Assembly: GCF_004027225.2 (NCBI RefSeq)
Contig: NC_044297.2
Span: forward strand, 347,569 to 411,568
Reading direction: 5' to 3'
DNA length: 64,000 bases
DNA from: Strigops habroptila
Lineage: Eukaryota > Chordata > Aves > Psittaciformes > Psittacidae
Of this stretch, positions 28,511-41,200 are shown one piece after another. The first letter of the stretch is position 1. The number at the start of each line of letters is the position of its first letter. The position numbers and the translations under genes were made by a program. The notes under the pieces were generated by a model. It did no database searches, was not told where the DNA came from, and saw only the letters and a program-made list of their open reading frames with translations.

Positions 28511-29250
28511 AGGACCCCCGGACGTGGCGGCGCTGCCCTGCCCGGTGCGGGTCCCGCCGTCGGGCGCTCGCCGGTGGCGGGGCCGGTCGCGGGGCGGTGC
28601 GAGCGCCCTGCCCTGCCCCGCGGTGTCGGTTTGCAGCCGGGCTCCTCCTCCCCCCGCCGCCCCGCGCATTCCCGACCCTCCCGGGCGGCGGCGGCGGCGG
28701 CGGCGGCGGGGCCCGGCGGGGCCGGAGCGGGGCGGCGGGGCCGGACCCCCACCATGCCGCAGCTGGAACCGGCGGCGGGGGACGACCTGGGGGCCCCCGA
28801 CGAGCTCATCGCCTTCCAGGACGAGGGCGAGGAGCAGGACAAGGGCGCGGGGCGCGGCTCGGCCCACGGGGACCTGGACGAGCTCAAGTCCTCCCTGGTC
28901 AGCGAGACCGAGAACCGCGGCACCGGCACCGGCTCCGGCTCCGGCTCCGACCCCGAGGTGAGGCCGGGGGGCGGCGGGGGCCGCGGGGGGCGGCGGGACC
29001 CGCTCCCGGCCGCGCTCACCGCGCTCTCCCCGCAGGCGGAGCGGCCCCCGCAGCCCCGGGAAAGTTTCCAGAAGCCGCGGGACTATTTGGCAGAAGGTAC
29101 CGGCCCCCCCCCGGCCCGATCCCCCCCCGGTCCCGGCCCCGGCCCCGGTCCCGGCCCCCGCCGCATCCCCCCGGGACGATCCGACACTTCGCAACTTCTT
29201 TGTTTCCGCCCCCGGCTGCGGGCGGGACCCCCGGGACCCCCCCGTGTCCA
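28505..29250 (+). promoter_or_regulatory. TCF7L1: TCF7L1 CpG-island promoter and 5' UTR
   Basis: Dense CpG around 28510-29050 spans the 5' UTR, exon 1 and exon 2. The start-codon context ccccaccATGc fits a good initiation site. A (ggc)n run sits at 28684-28712 in the 5' UTR. No TATA box was seen. Confidence 0.65.
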
Positions 29251-32200
29251 ACCAACCCCCTCCCGGTGTCCGTCCAACCCCCCCGTGTCATCCCCGCTGT
29301 GTCCAACCCCCCCCCGTGCCCTCCCCGTCTCCCCCCCGGTGTGTTGTGTCCCCCCTCCACCGGAGGAACCGGTCCCGACGGCCCCCTCGCAGTGATCCCG
29401 GCCCCCACCGGCCCCACCCCCCGGTAACCGGCCCCCAATCGCTTCCCACGGATGGATCGGTGTCCGCCCCCCCCCCAGGAACCGTCCCCCGGGACCCCTC
29501 ACGCAGCCGGGTACCCCCCCGAGGGGGCGACCGGTCCGGGACACCCCCTGCCCCGCCGCCAGCCCAATCCCCCCCCACCTCCACAACCGGGACCCCCCTT
29601 GAGGGGACCGCGGCCCCCCCGCAGCGGGGCCCCCCGGAAGAACCAAGGACCCCCCGAGGGACCTACGTGCCCCCCCCCCAAGTGGGGACCCCTCAGAGGG
29701 ACTTGAGCATCCTCGGAGGGACCTACCTGGGGCCCCCCCAAGTGGGAACCCCCCCGAGAAGAACCAAGGACCCCCCCAAGGGACTTCAGCACCCCCAGAG
29801 GGACCCTCCCCTAACCCCCCCCATGCTCGCATCCTTGCCCCCCCCTCCATGGGAGCACTCCCACCCCCTGTGGGTGCCCCCCCCCGCCGCCTCCTGACCT
29901 CCCCCTTCCTTCTCTCCCCAGTGGTCAGACGCCAGCAAGATGGGGGGTTTTTTAAGGGCCCCCCCTACCCCGGCTACCCCTTCCTGATGCTCCCTGAGCT
30001 GGGCAGCCCCTACCTCGCCAACGGAGCCCTGTCCCCCGGTGGTGCCCGCACCGTAAGTGTCCCCCCCCGCCCCCCTCCAAGTCCCGTTTTGGGATGCTCA
30101 GACCCCACTTCCCCGCAGGGAGGCAACCACCTGGTGCTAGAAACCCCCAAGGGGTTCATTCCCCTTATGCTTTGCCCCCTCCAGGGTATGGGGGGGCCCC
30201 CCGGGGGTGTCGGGGAGTTTGGGGGGGGCCGCGTCCTGAAACCTGACCCTGAGCTGCGCCTCTTTTCTCATTGAAAACCGACTTGTTGGAGCTCTCAATG
30301 GGCTGATGTTGGAGCTCTCAATGGGCTGACATTGTCTGGCCCTTAGGAAAGTGATTAAGCAAATTGAGCGAGGATTTGGGGAGGGGAAAGGGGGGGGGGA
30401 CGCAAAGGAGAGCGGGGTTGACACCCCCCCCCAAACCTCAGCATCACCCTTCTCCCCCCAGAGCATCCCAAATTCCAGCCTGGTCCAGGGCCATGGGCCT
30501 GGCTGGGAAACTCAAAGTGAATTCAGATCTATAAAGTGAATTTAGACACGTTAAACCGGGTTTAGCTGCGGGACCCCATTCCCTGCCTCAGTGTCCCCAT
30601 CTCGGGAAGCTGCCACCGGGAGGGATGTGCCATGGTACCCGTCGATCCCGGCTACAGCATCGCGGTTTGCTGGGTGGATTTCTCCCTCCAGAGCCCCCGC
30701 GGTGACACTGGAGAGATCGAATCCCATCCTTTGCCCTATCAGAAGCTGCGTTTCCATATGGAATATGTAGAGGAGGGCAAAAATCAGTGCAGTTTTAACT
30801 GATTCAAAATCCCAGTTGGGATCTGGCTTCCCAGTGGTGTCATGTGGAGAGTTTTCTATGTTTCTGGGATTTATTTGGGATTTATTGGAAGTAACTGGTT
30901 TGAATGGTGAGGACGGGGGATGTGTTAGAGAAATCTCCCGAGTCTGGCTGCTGGCCGGGTGCTGGATAAAGGTTGGCTTCCCAATTTGTCACTTTTGGTC
31001 TTACTACGTTTTGGAGATGATGCACAACTGGCTGCAATCCCAAATACCGGCAAGGAAAACGGGATAATGAAAAGGGACTGGGATTCGTAGAACCCGGCCA
31101 CTAACGATGATTTAATGAATCCCAGAGAAGGGGATTAATTAAAAGGGGCTGGGAGAGGAGCTGCTGTTGCATCCCGGGTGTTGATGTTGGGCCTGTTGAG
31201 GGATGAGTGAGAATGGGAAAGCCCCGGATTGGGGCTGAATCCCACTGGATTGGGGGGTTTCTGCGCGGAGCCGAGCCTGGGGCACTGGGTGAGTGCAGAA
31301 GCATCGTGGTGGGGGCAGACTGGGGGTGCTGGGAGGGTTTTGGGGGTGCATGTTGCATCTCATCGCAACCAGGAGGTGTCTGGAAAGGGAATTGCTCTGC
31401 GCCGCTCAGCAAACCCCGTCCTCTGGATCACGGGATATCAACTACCAGGAAGCCTGGACTGCATCATCATCCTTGATCCTGCAGCCTGGATCCAACGGGG
31501 TGCAGCATCCCAAGCCCATTCCGCATCCCGGCGCCACCCGCCCTCATCCCGGGAAGCTTCGAGGCAAGACCGGACACGTGCGGCGCAGGGTGGCGGGAAC
31601 AGCTCCAGGAGCTTTTTGTTTTCCCGTTTCCTTCTTTTTCCCCCCTGCAGCCATTGGAGGAAATGAGCTGATCCGCGGGATCCGGCCATCCCGGTGGCCA
31701 CGGCATCCCTGGGGGGGCTGCAGCTTGAACCACATGGCTCCGAGTGGGAAAAGGGAAGATTTTGGAGGGAAAAATCCCCAAATCCCAATAATCTCTGTGC
31801 CGGGAGAGGTTCCCTTGATGCTGGGATGGACACAGCAGCAGCAAAACCACTGGATGAGCTTTTTGGGATGAATGGGCAGGCAAGCGGCTGCTTCTGCATC
31901 TCTCTTGCTCCAGAATACTTGGAAACCTGGAAAATGAGTTAGGAATGTGGAAGCGCGATGCCTAAACCAGGAGCGGCGCCTCCATCCCTGTGCAAAGCCG
32001 CTGGGCACCGAAGCGACGGGATGCTCCGGCCCTTTCGGTTAATCCACTCCGATATCACCGGTGTTAGTTCCATGTGGGACACTGGAATTTGGGGTTTCCC
32101 ACTCCCCAGTGCCACTTTTCTGGAATCTTTTGGGGCCTCTCTAAGGTGGGGTTGGGATTTGGCAGGATCTAATGATGGCATTGCCATTCAGAGTGGCGTT

Positions 32201-35200
32201 TTAGCCTGGTTTTCCCCTTGGGTGCACCAGGAATCAGGAACTGAAGACTCCTGAGGCTGAGTTTGGCTCCCTGGGATCATCACCCTGCAATTCCCAACAC
32301 TATGAAGCTACCCAAGGCAGGATTGGAAGGAAAAGCTCTGGGCACCGCGAGCTGGATGGATGCAAACCCCTGTTGCCGCCGCGCTGGATCCATCCCATCA
32401 GGGTCATTTGGAGCTGGCATCTTTTATCCCAACCCTGGAACAAGCTGGATCCATAGTGGGGCAAAATCAGACTGCGGCATCCTCCTCCAGGTTGGGAAAG
32501 GGATGGAACCAGCTGCTCCACATCCCCAAACCGGGCACAGCACTGACAGGGAGGTGAAGGTGGGACCACGCATTGCTGGATGAGACCAACCTCACATGGG
32601 GTTGTCGTGATTCCTCCCCAAAACAAGGAGTTTAATCCCAGGAATTCCCATCTGGAGGCGAGGATTTAAATGCAGCCGAGGCACCGATCAGCTCCCCGTG
32701 CCGGAGTCATTCATGCCCTGGTGTCATTAATGCCATCGTTGGGTTGCGGCCCTCAAGTAAATGAGGGAGAAAAGCATCACTTGGGCTCCTTTCAGCTTTG
32801 TTCCCGCAATTCCCGAGCCCAGCTCCCGATCCCGGCGTGGGACAGAGGCAGATCTGTCTGCAAAGGAAAATCCATCCTGGCCCCGCGCGGCTGCCAAGGA
32901 AAATGATTCAAATTCCGAGCTTTTGGCAAGAAAAGGGCTTGTTCCCAAAGCCGGGCGGGTGCTGCCGGAGGCTGTGCCGGAGCGGGGAGGGCTTTGGCGT
33001 GTGCTCCGGCGGGATGTGGGATGGAGGTGTTGGGATGCAGGGGGGACTCAGCATCCTTTGCCGGGCAGGTTCCAGGCGCTTCCTTGGGATTCGCTGGTTT
33101 CTTTGTGATTCCCCCCCAGTTTCCGTCCCCACCTGGGAAATAGGAAGGAAACCCAAAGGATTTTTCCCACTTTTTGGCTTCTTTTCCTCAGCGGCCGAGC
33201 CCATCGCACCTCTCCCTGCAGCAAACCCAGCCCGTGCCTCAGTTTCCCCTGTTGAGCTTCTGCACACAATGGCCCCTTTATGTCTCCTCCTTAATTATGC
33301 CATTCGGCTAATTACCCTGAGGTCTGCTTGGAGGGGCTAAATGAGACCTACAGGAGGTTTCCACTAAACCCCCCCCCCAACTTCTCCCTCCTCCCTCCCT
33401 TTTCCAACACGATTCCCAAATGAAAGCAATGAAGTAAGTGCTCCGGGCGACTCTCATCAGACCTGGTTTTGTTAAGGGGACTTAACACGCATTCATCATC
33501 CCGCTGCTATTCCCAGCAGCTGCTTTTCATTAGTTTTCCTTCCTTGAAGTCGCTGGCGGGAGCGGGCGGGAAAGAGGAACCCGGAGCGAAGCGCCTGGCG
33601 CATCCCGGCTGGAGGAAGAGGAGGGATAAGGGCAGGGAAGGCCGTGCTTGCGCCGTGTCCCGTCTCTCTGGGCTCGGATTGGGGGTTGAGGGTGGTTAGG
33701 GGGCCATGGGATGGGGAAGGTACCGCGGAGGAGGAACAGGAAGAGGGGATGATGGTAGTGATGATGATGGTGATGGTGGTGCGTGGTTTCAATGCTTCTT
33801 TATGGGGTTAGTTTTTGGCAGCTCTGGCACCTTCTGTGTGCCTCCTGGGAATCAATCCCTGTGCCCTGGGAATCAGTCCCTGAGCCCTGGGGATCGATCC
33901 CTGAGCCCTGGGAATCAATCCCTGTGCCCTGGGAATCAGTCCCTGAGCCCTGACAATCGATCCCTGAGCTCTGGGGATCGATCCCTGAGCCCTGGGGATC
34001 GGTGCCTGAGCCCTGGGAATCAATCCCTGTGCCCTGGGAATCAGTCCCTGAGCCCTGAGAATCGATCCCTGAGCTCTGGGAATCAGTCCCTGATCCCTGG
34101 GGATCGATCCCTGAGCCCCGGGGATCGGTGCCTGAGCCCTGGGAATTGATCCCTGTGCCCTGGAGAGCCCACCACAGAGCCATGGCAGAGGGCAGGGGAG
34201 GTTGGCAGGCCGTGATGCTGCGTGAGCTGGTGTCCCATGGGTGCTGTCTGGGGTGTTAAAGCACCCCCAAGTGTCCCATGGGTGCTGCTGGGGGGGGTGC
34301 AGGACCGCTTTGGTGCTCCCCCCAGCCTGGGTGCAGCAGGATGCAGGGACCAAAAATCAGGAGCTCCGTGGCCATTGGGGGTGACAGGACCCTCCTCGCC
34401 CACATTCCCACCCCAGGGCGGCTTCCAGGGACTTCTCCCATCATTCCAACAGCCTGGATGGAATCTTAAACGTTTTACACATGCAAAAGTGCATTCAAAC
34501 CCCTTCCCCGGGTGCACATCGCGTGTCACGTCCCCCAGGTCCAAGGATGCTTGGGGGGGTGGCTTGGAGCCGATGGGATTTTCCTGCCGGGGTGGGATGA
34601 GCCCTTTGCACCCGCTGGGATCCCCCCGGCGCGGATGCAGCCGCTGGGGGATGAATGGAGCCATTCAGCGTGATGGACGGGAGCTGAAAGCTGCACACAA
34701 AAGCCTGGGGGCAGCGGGGAAAACTTGTTGCCGTCAGGTTTGGGGCTCGAGGAGGGAACTGCAGTCGGTTGGATCCTGGTGTGTCCGATCCCGGCTTGTT
34801 CCATGGCTCCTGCGAGTGCCAGGGATGCTTCAGGCATCCGCGTGTGGAGGATGCTCCAGGTACCCGCGGGCAGCGGATGCTTGGGACATCCCCGCACTGG
34901 GATGGGGCTCCCATGAGCTGGCTCTTGGTATTGCTCAAGCCCTTGTGAGCCTTATCCTGCTTCCTTCTATCCCTCCCATCCTGCCTTTCCTCTGTGGAGC
35001 CGTGGCTGGGTCCAAGCTGTTCAGCTGATGCTCCCCGGCATTCCCGCTATGGTGGCACAGGGGCTGTGCCTCGAGATAAGGTTGGCTTTAAGCACTGCCT
35101 CTCTGAGCTCATCCCAAATGGGGATTTTGGAGGCTCATTCTTCAGCTTCCAGCCCCTTTTCCTGGTTTCCCATCCCAGTGCTGTTGGTGTTCCCCCCCCG

Positions 35201-38200
35201 GTTCCACTGGCTGAGGGGTTTGGGCAGCATCATGGTCAAACATCCTTTAGTGAGGGGTCCCAAGCTCCCAGCACCTGCTCCCACCCCAAATCCATGTCCC
35301 CAAAGCCATTGGCTTGGTTTGTGTCACTCTGGGAATGCTGGGAAGGGACAACAGGAGCCGTGGGGACAACCTGGGCCACAGCATTGCACCCCTTCGCAGC
35401 CCTTTAAAACCCTAATGGGAAAAGAAAGAATCCCACCAGGAATTCTTGGGGTTCTCCTTGGTGGGGTGCAGGAGACCCCCCAAAAGGGCTCATTCCCACT
35501 GGAAACCAGCAACATCTGGAGGAGATTTGGCTGGGAAGCGGCAGGGAGCGAGAGGAGGGGTGAGGATTTACGGCTTGTTTCTGGGGCTGTAAATCCCGGC
35601 TGTAATTGGGATTTCTCTCTCCCTAATTATCCGCGGGGAAGCGGAACGCGGCGGCTCCCCGCGCAGGGATGCAGGATGGGCGAGGGGCTGGGATGCTCCT
35701 TGGTTTTCCCTCCTTTTCCTTGCCATGGAGGTGGTTGATGCGAGCTCAGAGGGAGGGCGAGGGCGCAGGTTCCCTCATCCCATTCCTGTCAAGGGACGGA
35801 ATCCCGGTGGCGGGTGTGCAGCCACCCTCCTCCGACTCCCTGAGTGGGATTCGCTTCCCATGGCCTTTGAGAAGGAGCTTTTGCCTCCCTCCTCCACCTT
35901 CCCCCCCTCTTTTACACCCCTTTTTTCCCCTCCTTTCCCCCTTTTCTTCCAACTCCTTTCCCTCTTCCCCCCCTTTCCATCATCTTTCCCTCTCCCTTGC
36001 CCCTCCTTGCTCCCTCTTTTCCTTCTCCTCTCCTCTTCCTTTCCTCTTCTTTCATACTCTTTCCTTCCCCTTTCCCCTGTTTCCCTTCTCTTCCCCTCCT
36101 TTTCCCCTTTCCCCTCCTTTCCCCTCTCTTCCCCCCTCTTTCTCCCCTCTTTTTACCCCCCTTTCCTTCCCCTTTCTCCACCTTTTCTCCTCCCCTTTTC
36201 CCCTTTTCCACTCATTCCCTCCTTTTCCCGTTTTCGCCCAGTCCTTTTTCATTCTCCCCCTTCCCCCCTTTTTCTTCTCTTTCCCCCCTTTCCCCTCCTC
36301 TTCCTCTCCTTTTCCTTCCCCCCCCTTTTCCCCCTCCTCTATTTCCCCCTTTTCAGGGCTCAGCTCCCCCCATCCCTCCTCCTCTGCAGCTCCAGGACCT
36401 CCTGCTGGGGCAGATCTGGGCCTTTGCCAGCCTTTGGCTCCCAGGAGGAATTTTATGGGATCAGACGATGCCTCGAGCTGAGAAAACCCTTTTCCCTCAA
36501 AGCTCCCATTTTCCTCTGAGCCCTTAAGCTGTTGGGAGCCGAATCTGCCTGGTTTTATCCCAAACAAGCCAGTGATGCTGTTTCTTGGGATGCTTTGGAG
36601 CATCCAACACCCAGACAAAGGTTTTCAGGAGCTCCATTAACCATCCCAGAAAATGGGCCATTCCCACCTCCCCGGCAAGGTTTTGGGATGGATTTGGGGG
36701 GAAAAGGGCTGGATTGGAGGCAGGAGGGGGAAGGGCAAGTGGATGGTTGTCCCACAGCTGTGTAAACAGGCTGGGGGGGATCAGCGGGGCCATGTTCCGG
36801 CTTTGCCAAACCCCGGGAATTCAGGCTGGGAAAGGGGATGGTGGTGGGGATGGGTCCCTGTCCCCACTGCCTGCCCCAGGCTGCTCCTGGGGATGGAGGT
36901 GGCATCTGAGGGATGGAAGGATGGCTGGCTGGCTGTTGGGAATGTTCTGGTAGGATGCTTCCCTGGATGCTTTCTGGGGGCTTGGGGAATGGGATGAAGT
37001 TGCTGGGTGCCAGCGTCATTTGGATCTTCTCTGCTGGGACATCTCTGGGATGGAGCACGTGCAGGCAAAGGGGGAAGCCGGTGCGGAAGCTTTCCATCCC
37101 GGAAAAAGAGGTTTCCCTGGAAAAATGGCAGCTCAGGTCCCAAACGGACCTTTTCTGTCCCAGAATGAGAGGCTGGTGGAAAAGAGGGTGCCACGACCTT
37201 GTGCTGTCTCTTGGGGATGCGCCACGTTGGGATATGCCACGTTGGGATCTTCAACGTTGGGATGTGCAATGCTGGAATGTGCAATGCCAGGAGGATGGGT
37301 AACACCAGGACCAGCAACACTGGGATACACAATCCTGGGGTGTGAGCTGCTGGGACACGCAGTGCCAGGATGCAGTCCTGGGACATGTGGGGAACACCAT
37401 GACAGGCAGCACTGGGATATGCAATCCCGGGATATGCAGCACCAGGATATGCATTCCTGGGACATGGAACACCATGATATGCAATGCTGGGACATGCAAT
37501 TCTGGGATATGCAATGCTGGGATGTGCAGTCTTGAGACACATGATGCCAGGATGTGCAATCCTGGGGTATGATACTGGGACATGTGTTGCTGAGACACGC
37601 AACACCGGGACACACAACGCAGGGACATGCAACACCAGGATATGCAACGCTGGGATATGCAATCCTGGGACATGGAACACTGGGACATGCAATCCTGGGA
37701 CATGTGATGCCTAGACACACAGAGCTGGGACACGCAACACCAGGACACACAATCCTGGGACACGAAGATCTGGATACACAATGCCGGGACATACAAGGCC
37801 AGGACACGCAATGCTGGTCGTGTCCCACTGGGACACACAGCACCAGGACACACAGCACCAGGACACACAGCAGGGAATGCCAGCACCACTGGGACACGCA
37901 GCACCAGGACACACAGCAGCAGCCCTGCCGCCAGCTGGGACTTTTCCCCCTTTCCCAGGAAAACATCTGAGCCGGGATCAAGCCCTGCACGTGGAAAAGG
38001 AGAGGAAATCCGCTCATTCCAGCCCCTAATTGGGCATTGGGGGATCCCATGGAGCTGGTGCCTACTCCCTGAGCGCGGAGGTGAAATGCCACCAGCACCA
38101 CCAGCACCACCACCAGCACCACCCCTTCCTCTGTGCTGGGGCCACAGGCCGGGGTCACCCCTCCCCGCGGAGGGGCGGGATGGATGGATGGACAGCCAGG

Positions 38201-41200
38201 AGCCTTCATTGTGGTCCTGCTGCAGGCTGGCAGCGAAGGGGTTAACTCCCTGCTTTTAATTGGGGGGTGGCTGGTAACGAGGACCCAGAACTTGCTCTAA
38301 TCTCTCTGGAATGTGACCGATTTTCAACTATTTTCTTCCTTCTGTTTTTTTTTCCCCCCTAATAGCTCCAATGTGCCGCTCGCGCCGGCTCCCGCACGTG
38401 CGGGGACAGTGGGAGCTGTGTCCGCGCTTCCCGAGGGGAAGGGGCTTCAGTTTTCCACATTAGCACTGAACCGTTCGCCAGCTCCCCCCCTCTTTGTATA
38501 TTTTGAAAGGGTCCCCCCCTTCCTCTCCCCTCCCCGGCCTCCTGAAACGGCCTCACCATGAGAAGAAGCCTTTTATACCCCCGGCTTCCCCCCCGCCGCC
38601 GTCCCCCAGCGGCTTCTCCGCTTACAGAATAGATGAGAAAGCCCCTTTGTGAGGGGGGCAGCGGGCAGGGGACGGCGAGGAGGAGCCATGGGATCCCGGC
38701 GGGGACACGGGGGGCATCTCCTGCCTTGCCCCAGCCCCGCAGGGTGCTGAGGGCTGTGTGCATCACCTGAGTGTGACCATAGGGGTGTCAGGACATCCCA
38801 GACTGGTTTGGGTTGGAGGGAGCTTGAAGCTCATCCAGCTCCAACCCTCTGCCACGGGCAGGGACACCTTCCACTAGAGCAGGTTGCTCCAAGCCCCTGT
38901 GTCCAACCTGGCCTTGAACACTGCCAGGGATGGGGAAGTGTTCTTGTGTGTCACCCAGGCTCAGCCACGGGGATGCCCATCTTGTGTGTTGCCCTTTGGA
39001 CCATCATGGAGATGTTGGGATATCTCATGTGTGGCCCCAGTGCAGCCATGGGGAGGTTGGGGCATCTCTTGCATCGCCCTGGCATGGCCACAGGGATGTT
39101 GGAGTGAACGCAGATGAGGCCCCGGAGCCGCTGCGAGGGCTGGAGCAGCTCTGCTCTGGAGCCAGGCTGAGAGAGCTGGGCTGGGGCAGCCTGGAGAAGA
39201 GAAGGCTCCTGAAGGGGAGACCTTAGAGCAGCTCCAGTGCCTAAAGGGGCTCCAGGAAACCTGGAGAGGGGCTTTGGACAAGGGCCTGTAGGGACAGGCC
39301 AAGGGGAATGGCTTTAACCTGCCAGAGGGGAGACTGAGATGAGCTCTGAGGCAGAAGCTCTTCCCTGTGAGGGTGCTGAGGCGCTGGCACAGGGTGCCCA
39401 GAGAAGCTGTGGCTGCCCCATCCCTGGCAGCGTTCAAGGCCAGGTTGGACACAGGGGCTTGGAGCAACCTGCTCTGGTGGAAGGTGTCCCTGCCCGTGGC
39501 AGGGGCTGGAAGTGGAGGAGCTTTAATGTCCCTTCCAACACAAACCACTCTGGGCTTCTATGTTGGGCCACCTCTGGCACAGCCTCAGGGATGCTCAGAA
39601 CACCTTGTGCATCGCTCAGCCACACATACCACCGGGAGCATCTCCAGGAGCATCTCAAGCCAAAACCCTCTCCCCATCCACGCGCTGCAGCAGCTCTGGT
39701 GGCACTTGGCTCTCCAGAACCCGGTGGCGTTGGGGTGTTGGGGTGTTGGGTGATGTCAGCAGCCAGACCCAGGGGCTGCCCCGCCGCAGGCTGGAGCCTG
39801 GGTCAGGCACCGCTCACATACCAGGCATGCTCCGAGCGAGCCCTGGCTCCCTGCCTCCTCCTCCACAACTGGCCCTCAGGGCAGCAGCCAAGGGCCGGGT
39901 CTGGTTATGGCTCCCTGGTACTGATGGGTCAAACTTGTCACCATTATCCTGGCAGTGCCAAGAATCTCCCTGGGGAGAGCACGTGGAGCATCAGGACCAG
40001 GATGCTGGAGCATCCTTGTGCGCTCGATGGGGATGGGTGAGCGGTTTGAGGCGTCAAAGTAGGTTTGGGGGGGAATTCCCTGTGCCGGCGCCTGTGGGAC
40101 TGTTGGGTTCACAGGAAATCCTCACTCTGGGCTTGTCAGGATCATGCTGTGGCTGGTGGGGTTTCCAGCAGGATCATCCCAGTGGCTGGTGGCCTCCTGG
40201 CACACTCTGAGGGGGCTTCACCTGGCTTTTAAGGCTGCCAGGACATGTCTTTTCCAACCTGGTTGATTCCATGATTCATTCCATGTTGGTGGGGTTGTGG
40301 GTTACCCAGAGTTGTGTGGTCATTGGTGGAGTGGGACCGAGTGCCAATGGGAAGGGAATGCTGGAAGAAGTGCTGGAGATGGAATACTAGGGATGGAGAG
40401 GGGTGATACTGGTAGCATAGGAAAGATGCTGGAGACACAGGGAGGTACACTGGAGGTGCAGGAGAAGCAGCAGAATGGATGTTGGGGAGGTACTGGAGAT
40501 GCAGGAGAGGATGGGGGGGTGCAGGAGGGGATGCAGGAGGGATGCAGGAGGGGATGGAGGAGGAGATGCAGGGGGGGATGCAGGAGAAGATAGGGAGAAG
40601 CAGGAGGGGATAGGGGGGTGCAGTAGGGGTGGCAGGATGGATGCAGGAAGGGATGGGGGGTGCAGGAGGGGATGGGGATGCAGGAGGGGATGGGGATGCA
40701 GGAAGGGATGGGGGTGCAGGAAGGGATGGAGGGGTGCAGGAAGGGATTGGGATGCAGAAAGGGATGGGGGTGCAGGAGGGATGCAGGATGGATGCTGGAG
40801 GGGATGGGGATATGCTGGAGACTGTGGGGAAGCAGGAGGTGATGCAGTGGGGGGAATACGGGACACTTTGGGGGCCCTGCAGGAGGCAGCGCAGGCAGGG
40901 AAGCCTCTGCCCAGCCATGGAAGGGTTAACGCTCCCGCAGCTCCTCGCTGGGTTTTCCTTCCAGCTGCTTCGGATCAGGAAGGTTTGTACGTGGGGAAAT
41001 TCCTGCGCGCAGCTGCGGCCCGTCCGGGCCACATTCCCCAGCTCCGGCATCCCGAGGGACGCGCCGTCTGCCGGGAAACGCCTCCGGCCCCTCGGCCGCA
41101 GCACAAAGCACCTTTCTTTGGGGTGTCCAGTGCCCGCATGTGGCAGCAGAGCTGAGCCCAGCGAGGGGGAACCCCCCCAAAGTAGCCCCAGATTTGCCTC

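Noticed and set aside
27566-29251. A 561-codon minus-strand open frame
   Set aside because: It is made of the minisatellite upstream of TCF7L1 plus antisense of exon 1.
37133-38209. A Cys/Ser/Pro-rich 358-codon minus-strand frame
   Set aside because: It is the 15-base minisatellite read in a frame-preserving period.
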